Source: Beroe ovata (lineage: Eukaryota > Ctenophora > Nuda > Beroida > Beroidae). From it: a DNA stretch of 15,194 nt. A program made the position numbers and the translations under genes. The DNA is taken from contig CAMPET010000078.1 in assembly GCA_946803715.1 (NCBI GenBank), forward strand, positions 61,493 through 76,686, in the 5' to 3' direction. The notes beneath the pieces are model-generated. The model made no database searches, had not been told where the DNA came from, and saw nothing but the letters and a program-made list of their open reading frames with translations. Of this stretch, positions 8,943-15,194 are shown piece after piece (position 1 is the first letter of the stretch; each line of letters starts with the position of its first letter).

Positions 8943-9013
8943 GTTTCAGCTGAGAAACAGTCCGGTGGCTGAGATACTCTGTGAAACTGATGAGATTCCA
9001 TCATCTTGTAGAA
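8943..9013 (+). CDS. CCP8 exon b: C-terminal part of the split module
   Basis: The exon runs from acceptor attcttgcag (8942) to donor A|gtaagt (9014), 71 bp, entering in phase 2 and leaving in phase 1. Joined to the previous exon it gives the strand EFQLRNS followed by Cys3 (EILC) and Cys4 (IPSSC), completing the four-cysteine pattern. Introns dividing a CCP module between Cys2 and Cys3 are known in other animal CCP genes. Cys3 to Cys4 is only nine residues apart, shorter than in modules 1-7, and has no Trp. Confidence 0.75.
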
Positions 9014-9611
9014 GTAAGTGCACATGGAATTCATCGGACAGATTTTTCATGGTATCAATATTAATACCTCAAGCCCATGAGCTCAGGGACATGCCCAAAC
9101 CTCGGATAATTTAAATTGTTTGGACCATGACGTATCGTTCATGATTGTCATGGTATCGCTTCTCAGACCTCAGACATACCTTTCTACCAGCACCTACAAC
9201 TGGTAGTGGTAGTCTACCACTACCTGTAGTTGTTAGCCATATCCAAATGATTATTTACCAGGGTACCTATATGTCATGATTCATGAGACGTGTTTATTAG
9301 ATTTTACGTTATATAGAACACTGATATTATACCTCTAGGAAGTTGAATTTCATTCATACCAATTGATATTATGGAATCGAGAAATCTTACATCATAATGG
9401 GTTTCATAATCTTTCAGTACACTGGAATATACGTTTCTCTTATCCTGATGAACCCTCCATAATAGTTTGCTTTAGCTTTTTTACCCTTGGCAGTCTCCGT
9501 GAACTGTAGGTGATCGAATTATCTTTTCTGTTGTCATAACACGGGACGTGATACCAATTGTCAGTTTTGACGTTGTCATGCTATTGTTTGTTTTGTGTCT
9601 CCTTGCCGTAG
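9014..9611. other. Intron with a short hairpin, no further exon seen
   Basis: This 598-bp intron lies between CCP8 and the linker exon. At 9202-9212 and 9214-9224 the sequence ggtagtggtag and its complement form a near-perfect stem with one spacer base, extended by caact/agttg after a small bulge. Nothing else structured was noticed. Confidence 0.6.
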
Positions 9612-9653
9612 AAGGAAATTCCTCGGCACAAGAATCAAATCGAAATGAGACAG
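9612..9653 (+). CDS. Short linker exon, Asn/Ser-rich
   Basis: A 42-bp exon between acceptor cttgccgtag (9611) and donor G|gttgag (9654), phase 1-1. It encodes KGNSSAQESNRNET plus the first base of the next codon. It carries two N-glycosylation sequons (NSS, NET) and would act as a flexible, probably glycosylated spacer between the CCP and Ig parts. The support is that the phases on both sides agree and the frame is open. A 42-bp exon could still be coincidence. Confidence 0.6.
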
Positions 9654-9812
9654 GTTGAGCAGCTTAAATCCAGCATTTTCATTAATGAATCATTAGTTGA
9701 TTCCTCTCCCTTTGAAAGTGTTACGTTCGGTTACGTTCCCTATTCCCTAATCATATCTTTATCTGAAAGAGAGCTAACTTAGTGGGGAGTGACATCATGC
9801 CGTTATTTTCAG

Positions 9813-9895
9813 AAATCGTGATCTCCACAGTGGTAACAGAGTATTCTGTCGGAAATGAGGTGACATTGACTTGTACTGTCACTGCTGATGACACG
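9813..9895 (+). CDS. Ig-like domain 1, exon a (A to B strands)
   Basis: The exon starts after ttattttcag (9812) in phase 1 and ends at ACG|gtaaga (9896) in phase 0. It encodes 28 residues beginning EIVIST and containing GNEVTLTCTV, the typical B-strand with the first Ig cysteine (domain residue 21). The intron that follows (275 bp) is mostly filled by a 16-bp-unit minisatellite. Confidence 0.8.
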
Positions 9896-9905
9896 GTAAG
9901 ATATT

Positions 9906-10152
9906 TTGACACCACTTAGTCTTGGCGCCACTTTGCTTTCATAAGTGACTTTGCTCTGGCACCAATCTGCCTTGACACCAATCTGCCTTGACACCAATCT
10001 GCCTTGACACCATTCTGCTTTGATAGAACTCTGCTTTGACACCACTTTGCATTGGCACCACTCAGCTCCGACACCACTCTGCTTTGACACCACTCCGCTC
10101 CGACACCAATGCGCCTAGACAACAAAAAACAATATGCCTTGACACCACTCCG
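9906..10152. repeat. Minisatellite, 16-bp unit (ttgacaccactctgct-like)
   Basis: About fifteen imperfect units of 16 bp, centred on ttgacacca[ac]tctgc, fill most of the intron between the first two Ig exons. Some units are degenerate (ctccgacacc, ttggcacc). Since 16 is not a multiple of three, all frames cycle through it, which explains the repetitive open frames on the minus strand. They are not genes. Confidence 0.88.
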
Positions 10153-10170
10153 TTTCATTCCTTTCTACAG

Positions 10171-10295
10171 GTGACAGGGATCCGGTGGCTGAAAGATGAC
10201 ACCGAATTTAGGGAACAGGGGGAGTTTGGTGCTGAACAAAGCTCACCATTCCGGAGTGTTCTAACCTTCACTTCCACAGCCCAGGATTCGGGAAT
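10171..10295 (+). CDS. Ig-like domain 1, exon b (C to F strands)
   Basis: Acceptor cctttctacag at 10170, phase 0 in; donor AT|gtgagt at 10296, phase 2 out. The exon begins VTGIRWLKDD, giving the invariant Ig Trp at domain residue 34, 13 residues after the first Cys. It ends with SVLTFTSTAQDSG, the usual D-S-G of the E-F loop before the second cysteine. A near-identical exon lies at 11454-11578 with one synonymous difference. Confidence 0.87.
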
Positions 10296-10482
10296 GTGAG
10301 TCAAATTCTTGACCGAAATTTTTGGTTTCGAAATAAGTATCAACTTTTGCGGTTGAATACTTGATTAGTATCTTATGAGGAGGCAAATACGTCTAATTTT
10401 CACAGTTGACAGTTATTTCAAATTTTCACAGCAGTCCAACTGATAGCACCATATCCAATTGTTCATATATCATCTATAGTAG

Positions 10483-10565
10483 ATACAGCTGTGAAGCTAC
10501 GATGGATGCTGACCCTCCCTATGACCAGGAAGAATCCCTCTCTCGACCTACTCTCACTATTCTAG
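10483..10565 (+). CDS. Ig-like domain 1, exon c (F to G strands)
   Basis: The exon enters in phase 2 after ...tagtag (10482) and leaves in phase 1 (CTA G|gtgatt). The split codon gives Ile, so the protein reads DSG-IYSCEATMDADPP, the classic Y-x-C motif with the second Ig cysteine at domain residue 73. The last strand is SRPTLTIL. An alternative acceptor 4 bases earlier (ctatag) does not keep the DSGxYxC spacing, and it is destroyed in the second copy, which supports 10483 as the true start. Confidence 0.83.
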
Positions 10566-10718
10566 GTGATTTCATGATAGACTCCCCAATTCCTCATACT
10601 GGGTTCCCTTATCTATCTTCACAGAATTGTTCACTGGTAGTGAACAACTTCTTAAACTGGAAAATTCTTGTACTTAGTGGCGTGTATCGTGTCATAATCT
10701 ATGAGATTCTTGTATCAG

Positions 10719-10846
10719 ATGTGGATATGAAACCGGCTGAGGAAACTGTCCATTTAAAACTCGGTGAGAACTTCCCTTTGGAGTGCTCCTTTAGAAAGAT
10801 TGCCAATTACATGCTCACCGTATCGTGGACTCGGACAGATGGCGAG
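10719..10846 (+). CDS. Ig-like domain 2, exon a
   Basis: Acceptor attcttgtatcag at 10718 (phase 1), donor GAG|gtaata at 10847 (phase 0), 128 bp. The protein begins DVDMKPAEET and contains the B-strand LGENFPLECSF with Cys at domain residue 23 and the Trp of VSWTRTDGE at 37. The domain is less similar to Ig1 than the duplicated exons are to each other, so it is a distinct domain. The 153-bp intron before it is open in the same frame, so retention would not stop translation in this copy. Confidence 0.78.
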
Positions 10847-10948
10847 GTAATACTTTACTAGTCGATGACAGTGTGTTTTCATAACCATTGGTCATGATAC
10901 TTATCATCAATCTCAGTTCTCATACTCCCAACACTTGATTCATTGCAG

Positions 10949-11041
10949 ACTGTCCCGATGTACGATTCTGAATCAGGGGACGGTAGTTTAGTGTCTCATC
11001 CTACCGTGAAAGCAACGACTGACCCGGCCGCGAGGTTCTAA
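10949..11041 (+). CDS. Ig-like domain 2, exon b, interrupted by an in-frame stop
   Basis: After acceptor gattcattgcag (10948) the phase-0 frame continues Ig2 for 30 codons: TVPMYDSESG at the start and TTDPAARF at the end. A TAA at 11039-11041 then closes the frame. The second Ig cysteine and the D-S-G-x-Y-x-C motif are missing, so the domain is incomplete. Either this is a terminal exon of a shortened protein, the exon has an earlier unseen donor, or the copy carries a frameshift or sequencing error. The +2 frame after the break briefly resembles an E-strand (SNL), then fades before the minisatellite. Confidence 0.5.
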   Translation, partial: TVPMYDSESGDGSLVSHPTVKATTDPAARF

Positions 11042-11107
11042 ATTTGCACGAAACAAACGTTGAGATGCCTTTTCCTTTCTGTTTTCTCTGCCACGATTTT
11101 CCCTTCC

Positions 11108-11436
11108 CCTGACACCACTTTTCCACTGACAGCACTTTCCCTTGACAGCACCTTTTGCCTTGACAGTACTTTCCCTTGACAGCACTCTCCTTTGACAACA
11201 CCTTGTCCTTGACAGCACTTTCCATTGACAGCGCTTTCCTTGACAGCACTTTCCCTTGCCTCCATCTTTTTCTTGATACCACTTTCACTTGACACCACTT
11301 TCCCTTGACACTACTTTCCCTTNTTGCATTGGCACCACTCAGCTCCGACACCACTCTGCTTTGACACCACTCTGCTCCGACACCAATGCGCCTTGACAAC
11401 ATATAACAGTCTGCCTTGACACCACTCCGTTTTGAC
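11108..11436. repeat. Minisatellite, second tract (ttgacagcactttccc-like units)
   Basis: Imperfect 16-bp units run through this stretch. Left of the n at 11323 the units are mostly ttgacagcactttccc. To the right they switch to ttgacaccactctgc, the flavour of the first tract. The abrupt change at the n suggests a join between two different sequences. The tract lies in the expected intron position before the second copy of Ig exon b. Confidence 0.85.
11323..11323. other. Ambiguous base / assembly join
   Basis: A single n marks an undetermined position. The repeat flavour changes exactly here, and the duplicated block begins at the next base, so this is more likely a contig join than one unread base. 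Confidence 0.8.
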
Positions 11437-11453
11437 TTCATTCCTTTCTACAG

Positions 11454-11578
11454 GTGACAGGGATCCGGTGGCTGAAAGATGACACCGAATTTAGGGAACA
11501 GGGGGAGTTTGGTGCTGAACAAAGCTCACCATTCCGGAGTGTTCTAACATTCACTTCCACAGCCCAGGATTCGGGAAT
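11454..11578 (+). CDS. Duplicate of Ig-like exon b
   Basis: Identical in length, phase (0 to 2) and splice borders to the exon at 10171, with one silent change (Thr acc to aca). The WLKDD and DSG motifs are intact. It has no partner exon a in its own block, because the block begins inside the minisatellite. It can only be part of a transcript if a matching exon a lies in the unresolved join. Confidence 0.55.
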
Positions 11579-11768
11579 GTGAGTCAAATTCTTGACCGGA
11601 ATTTCTGGTTTCCAAATAAGTATCAACTTTTGCGGTTGAATACTTGATTAGTATTTTATGAGGAGGCAAATACGTCTGATTTCCACAGTTGTCAGTTATT
11701 TCAAATTTTCACAGCAGTCCAACTGATAGCACCATGTCCAATAATTGTTCATATATCATCTATAATAG

Positions 11769-11851
11769 ATACAGCTGTGAAGCTACGATGGATGCTGACC
11801 CTCCCTATGACCAGGAAGAATCCCTCTCTCGACCCACTCTGACTATTCTAG
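11769..11851 (+). CDS. Duplicate of Ig-like exon c
   Basis: Matches the exon at 10483 in length, phase (2 to 1) and sequence except for two silent changes (Pro cct to ccc, Leu ctc to ctg). The IYSCEA motif is kept. The acceptor reads ctataatag, which removes the alternative upstream site present in copy 1. Confidence 0.55.
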
Positions 11852-12000
11852 GTGATTTATAGACTCCCCAATTCCTCATACTGGGTTCCCTTATCTATCT
11901 TCACAGAATTGTTCACTGGTAGTAAGCAACTTCATAAACTGGACAATTCTTGTACTTAGTGGCGTGTATCGTGTCATAATCTATGAGATTCTTGTATCAG

Positions 12001-12072
12001 ATGTGGATATGAAACCGGCTGAGGAAACTGTATATTTGAGACTCGGTGAGAACTTCCCTTTGGAGTGCTCCT
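12001..12072 (+). CDS. Duplicate of Ig2 exon a, truncated at the n
   Basis: The exon starts after gtatcag and encodes DVDMKPAEET as in copy 1. Two residue changes follow (His to Tyr, Lys to Arg). The sequence stops matching at the n at 12073, and the following bases are unrelated, so the Trp and the rest of the exon are missing here. Confidence 0.5.
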
Positions 12073-12073
12073 N
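12073..12073. other. Ambiguous base / assembly join
   Basis: The coding match to Ig2 exon a ends precisely at this n and non-coding sequence follows. It is probably a join to sequence that was not adjacent in the genome. Confidence 0.8.
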
Positions 12074-12474
12074 CCTTCATAAAATTTTTGTTCGAAGTCA
12101 ACTAAAGCCTATGCTCAGTATTGTCGTTTCAAATACACTTCATGTCTCAATTTACGTCATGTTGTTGTATCCAATAGGTGATGTATCACGTTATCTTGAC
12201 AGGTTTTCTAATATTTGATAATATTTATAGTTTGATTGTGTTTAAGCCATAATTGTTAGAGAAAAATTCCAAGATCTTGATTGAATGTGAGGTTGGACGG
12301 TCTTACATTTCTTCTCACAGTCAGCTATAGACTGAGGTTTAAGGTACATTGTGTACATATAAAAATCAAATTAGAGCTCTTATCCAGTGCTGAAAGGCTT
12401 CTAATATACATCAAGACCAGTAATCGTCAATACTCTGATAATGTATTCTACAGTTCCAGTATTTGAAGTTGGGC
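12074..12474. other. AT-rich non-coding stretch
   Basis: No exon, repeat or RNA gene is supported here. It begins immediately after the n, so its relation to the gene upstream is unknown. Confidence 0.5.
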
Positions 12475-12600
12475 GGTCGCTATGTCGCTCTCTGCGATCG
12501 CGCACGTGACAAGTCACATGGGTTAATTTGGCCAATCACAAGCGTCGCAGCAAACAGGGGAATACCAAAGCAGCACGCGCGCTAGCTGCTGTTTGTTTCG
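12475..12600. promoter_or_regulatory. CpG-rich patch with E-box and CCAAT-like motifs
   Basis: This patch is clearly richer in GC and CpG than its surroundings. It contains gcgatcgcgc, an E-box core (cacgtg), tgacaagtcac, a ccaatca box and the run gcacgcgcgctagctgc. The words cagcaaacag and ctgtttg face each other as a short dyad. These are common promoter or enhancer motifs, but no downstream coding start is seen, so the role is a guess. Confidence 0.3.
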
Positions 12601-12705
12601 TTAAACTTCGAGCACTTGAGAAAATATAGGGAGCAAGAATGAGGAATAGAAAATTTTCCTCTACTTTTTTTCGAATGTGGTCTACATTAATTTAAACACA
12701 TCACC

Positions 12706-12776
12706 GGCCAGCTGGTGCAGTGGTATGCCTTGTGGTTTAACTATCAATTGAATCGTGTTCGAGTCCACTATTGGTT
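12706..12776 (+). repeat. tRNA-derived SINE-like module 1
   Basis: A 71-nt stretch has an A-box-like tggtgcagtggt at 12713 and a B-box-like gttcgagtcc at 12757, at tRNA spacing. The ends ggccagc and attggtt can pair at six of seven positions if G-T pairs are allowed. A T-rich run follows. The T-stem pairing is imperfect, so a SINE head or tRNA pseudogene is more likely than a working tRNA. Confidence 0.6.
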
Positions 12777-12991
12777 ATTTTTTACTCTACTTTGTTGTCC
12801 TCGGTGTATACTGACTATCATACACTTATTTCTGTCAAGTCTTCACTGTCAAGTATACATTATACATGATACACACTCACAGTCCATAGATATACATTTG
12901 ATCTCATGACTGAATATTGAAGAATAAGTAACTTCACGACAGGAAAAATATAGGTACATTGCCTGTTCACTCCTTATCACTCATTTGACCA

Positions 12992-13540
12992 ATGTCTCGA
13001 TAGTTTATCAGATTCCATTTACCTATGATTCCAAAACTCACCGATCTCCAGTTACATATCATTTATACTTTCTGTTTATGCCTATAAATCTAGAGAAGGG
13101 GGCACTCAGGGCTCAGGCAGCGATAAACGTCAATCTCCATAGCTACATCTCTGCATCTCACCGACGAGATATCATATTCGAACACAGATGGTGACAACTG
13201 TGTAAAATACCATTTCTCATCAAGAATATGACATACTGCTTTTACTGATTATTGCCTATGTGATTGCATTTGTCACATCACTGTGTGGCTTAGTGGTATC
13301 ATGCTAAGAACATTCAACAAGTGAGCAGGGTTCGATTCCCACCATGGGAAACTTTTTATTGTGAATATTTTCACTCAATGTAAACCTGTTATCACACCAC
13401 ATGTCACTGTACATTGTACAGTTTACAGATACCACAATCAACACTGGTTAGTGTAAAGTGTACGATATTGATACAGTGTACACAGTACACTCACGGCATG
13501 AAAAACCCTTGACTATGGAATGAGATGTTTCTCGATAAAA
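12992..13540 (+). repeat. Diverged direct-repeat unit A (contains SINE-like module 2)
   Basis: The unit aligns by eye with 13709-14248 over its length. Shared landmarks in order are tcgatagtt...agatt, a cgatctcc/caatcac region, gggc-caggcagcgat/ggcagtgat, gatggtgacaactgtgt, catcaagaatatg, the tRNA-like module, tatcacaccac, cacggcatg and ctcgataaaa. The divergence suggests an old tandem duplication. Confidence 0.7.
13279..13350 (+). repeat. tRNA-derived SINE-like module 2
   Basis: A-box-like tggcttagtggt at 13286 and a perfect-looking B-box, ggttcgattcc, ending near 13338, followed by a T-run. The acceptor ends do not pair and the T-stem is broken, so it is not a functional tRNA. It lies inside direct-repeat unit A. 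Confidence 0.62.
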
Positions 13541-13563
13541 CAGGAAGCTCACTTTTCACACAG

Positions 13564-13601
13564 AATAATAATAATAATAATAATAGTAATAATAATAATA
13601 A
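13564..13601. repeat. AAT trinucleotide microsatellite
   Basis: About 12 tandem aat units with one interruption (tag, near 13585). It sits between the two direct-repeat units. Confidence 0.95.
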
Positions 13602-13952
13602 GTGTAATGTAGACACCGCTATTAAGCTTATACTCTGCAGTGTAAAATACTGATAACCTAAAATTCTAGCAGGAACAAATTAAATAGAAAAACGAAAACG
13701 GTCTAAATATGTTTCGATAGTTAATAAGATTCTTCATATCACCTCTCAATCGATTGCCTATGGTTTTAACCTCACCAATCACAAGTTACAGACCACTCTG
13801 ACTAAGATATTATCAGGGAAATGGAACGCTCGGGCAGTGATTAACATCAATCTTAATAGCTAATTCCCAGCATCTCACTGAAAGGATCAAGCAACCGATG
13901 GTGACAGCTGTGTGCAATTCCATTTACTCATCAAGAATATGGCATAGGTACT

Positions 13953-13987
13953 GCTCCAAACAATATAGCGGCTATATTGTTTGGAGC
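13953..13987. repeat. Perfect palindrome, 17-bp arms with one central base
   Basis: gctccaaacaatatagc (13953-13969) is the exact reverse complement of 13971-13987, with only g13970 between. It would extrude as a tight hairpin. The word tccaaacaatata recurs alone at 14332-14344, so half of the palindrome exists elsewhere. Confidence 0.92.
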
Positions 13988-14021
13988 GATATTATAGCCG
14001 GCATGAATTCATTTGGTTAAC

Positions 14022-14092
14022 AGCTGGGTGGCCTGGTGGTGTAGGCCCTTGCCACTGTTACCAATGACATTGGTTCGATTCCCATCGGTGGT
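14022..14092 (+). repeat. tRNA-derived SINE-like module 3
   Basis: A-box-like tggcctggtggt at 14029 and B-box ggttcgattcc at about 14072-14082, with a T-run directly after. The T-stem has one mismatch and the acceptor arms do not pair. The T-rich tail and the tatcacaccac word downstream are shared with module 2, so both belong to one repeat family. Confidence 0.62.
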
Positions 14093-14270
14093 TTTTCCAT
14101 TTTTTTCACACTTGAATGTAAGCCCACTATCACACCACAATTCACTTAACCAGTTGAAACAGTTACAATGATGTTGATTCATGACTGAACAGTGTAAACC
14201 CACGGCATGGATAAACCATCGACTGAGATACCTATTCCTCGATAAAAAGTTATCAGGCTGTGATAACATG

Positions 14271-14271
14271 N
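14271..14271. other. Ambiguous base / assembly join
   Basis: Third single n of the window. It falls about 20 bp after the end of direct-repeat unit B, so that unit's true right boundary may be hidden. Confidence 0.7.
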
Positions 14272-15060
14272 ACTATCTATCTCATCACTCAGAACCATGT
14301 CAGCCTCTGAAAATACGCACATGGACTATTGTCCAAACAATATATCATGCTTTATCAACATACAACAGGGGATTTCTTTGTTCATGACTCTATGATACAA
14401 TAGACTATTTTCTTGTGTTTCAAAAAATGAAAAATGGGAAGGCACTATGCGAGAGCATAAACAAATGAGGCCAATCATCCAACGATATACTGCATCAGCA
14501 CCGCTTGCAGATACATCTTGCATGAACGAATGACTTGAAGTTATCAAGCAATAAGATAGTTCACCATGGCTTCGGTCCTGAGAGTCACATGGGAGTAATT
14601 ACCTAATTATAGAGTGCTTTCCAGATTTATTCCGGATGGTGATCCTGGTGGGGTGAATAGGGAGTCCCTGAATTTCACATTCTCGAAACAACATCATACT
14701 GGAATCCATCTCGACGAATGCATCTTTCTATTATAGCACAAAACGCTGAGTCACTCTGTAATTAGATAATTACCCCCATTACATGATGCTCTGTAGGGCC
14801 TTGTTGATTCCTGAACACAAGGAAATGTTTTTTTGCATAAAGCACTTCACCTATTTTGACACATCGTGATAACTTAGTACTATTGCTCCAACATCTATTA
14901 GTGCAACATAACCCAAAATTTGTATCATTTCTTACCACACAGTGAACCTCAAACACAAGGAAATATATCTGAGGCGTGGATATGAGATTCCTGACCTGAT
15001 TCAGGTTCAATCTTGGCTAAATTCTCCAAACATGAGATTCTATAAACGAATCTGTCTTTT
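14272..15060. other. Non-coding stretch, nothing supported
   Basis: Open frames here are short, on both strands, and show no domain, splice or composition signal. No repeat other than the tccaaacaatata word at 14332 was noticed. Confidence 0.5.
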
Positions 15061-15194
15061 GATCCATCTATCGCGGAAATTGTCCGCGCGCACAGTATAA
15101 TTCTGTGACTCCAGTGGAACATTCTCAAAACCGACTTTTAATCGCGCGCGAATGTCCAATATGACCGGCCAACTTCAAATACGCGTACTTTAGT
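15061..15194. promoter_or_regulatory. CpG-rich window end, possible regulatory sequence
   Basis: CpG density rises sharply. The stretch holds a short dyad (cgcgga at 15072, tccgcg at 15083), cacag/ctgtg around an AT-rich core, tcgcgcgcga and acgcgt. It resembles the patch at 12475 in character. It may be the start of a promoter continuing beyond the window, but no gene is visible to tie it to. Confidence 0.22.

Larger units (their letters stand above)
10047..10790 (+). repeat. Copy 1 of a ~745-bp duplicated Ig-exon block
   Basis: This block matches 11324-12072 at roughly 95% or more over its whole length, from inside the minisatellite, through Ig exons b and c and the introns, to the middle of Ig2 exon a. 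In exons b and c all three differences are synonymous. Intron differences include small indels. Confidence 0.93.
11324..12072 (+). repeat. Copy 2 of the duplicated Ig-exon block
   Basis: The 749-bp block repeats 10047-10790 and is bounded by n at both ends. Relative to copy 1 it has a 4-bp deletion near 11859 that puts a TAG in the open intron, a 3-bp insertion near 11740 and scattered substitutions. It may be a true tandem duplicate or the other allele placed in series. Confidence 0.93.
13709..14248 (+). repeat. Diverged direct-repeat unit B (contains SINE-like module 3)
   Basis: Second copy of unit A with the same order of landmarks. It differs by carrying a 35-bp palindrome (13953-13987) after the catcaagaatatgg segment, where unit A has none. 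The 3' end shares the cacggcatg and ctcgataaaa words. Confidence 0.7.

Noticed and set aside
9906-10152. CRISPR array
   Set aside because: Units are contiguous 16-mers without unique spacers, in an intron of an animal gene.
9809-10158. Two overlapping minus-strand open frames with repeating peptide (VSKQSG..AEWCQ type)
   Set aside because: They are by-products of the 16-bp minisatellite: the unit is not a multiple of three, so all frames show similar repeating words. No start, splice or domain support.
10988-11441. Three minus-strand open frames over the second minisatellite tract
   Set aside because: Same cause. Lysine/glycine-rich repetitive peptide and one frame crosses the n.
13279-14092. 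Functional tRNA genes
   Set aside because: Box A and B are present, but acceptor and T stems do not pair properly. SINE-like remnants fit better.

Overview
The window looks like part of an intron-rich invertebrate animal genome, probably marine. The reasons are AT-rich DNA, short introns with ordinary GT-AG borders, extracellular CCP (sushi) and Ig-like domains each carried on their own exons, several non-autonomous DNA transposons, a minisatellite and tRNA-derived repeats. I cannot name the species. The window contains three single 'n' characters (11323, 12073, 14271), so its contiguity is uncertain at those points.

There is one recognisable gene, on the + strand, and it is incomplete at its 5' end. 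From 49 to 2037 it has seven consecutive exons, each one complete CCP-like module of 60-64 codons. All start and end in phase 1 and are separated by introns of 69-209 bp. A large interval (2038-8536) follows. It may hold one small phase 1-1 exon (2687-2767), but it is mostly non-coding and carries an 879-bp fold-back element with Tc1/mariner-like ends and a 278-bp hairpin element with an 8-bp target duplication. The gene resumes at 8537 with an eighth, divergent CCP split over two exons and a short Asn/Ser-rich linker exon (9612-9653). Next come an Ig-like domain on three exons (9813-10565) and the start of a second Ig-like domain (10719-11041), which runs into an in-frame stop. All the splice phases fit together from 49 to 10949, which is the strongest evidence that this is one transcription unit. 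The product would be an extracellular or membrane-anchored CCP-Ig protein. No signal peptide, transmembrane segment or cytoplasmic tail is visible in the window.

From 11324 to 12072 a 749-bp block repeats 10047-10790 almost exactly, including the Ig exons, and it is bounded on both sides by an 'n'. It could be a real tandem duplication of the Ig exons or a misplaced allelic contig. A 16-bp-unit minisatellite lies in the intron before the Ig exon in both copies.

From 12074 to the end I find no convincing exon. This part holds a CpG-rich patch (about 12475-12600), three tRNA-like (SINE-type) modules, two diverged direct copies of a ~545-bp unit that each contain one such module, an AAT microsatellite, a near-perfect short palindrome and a CpG-rich end.
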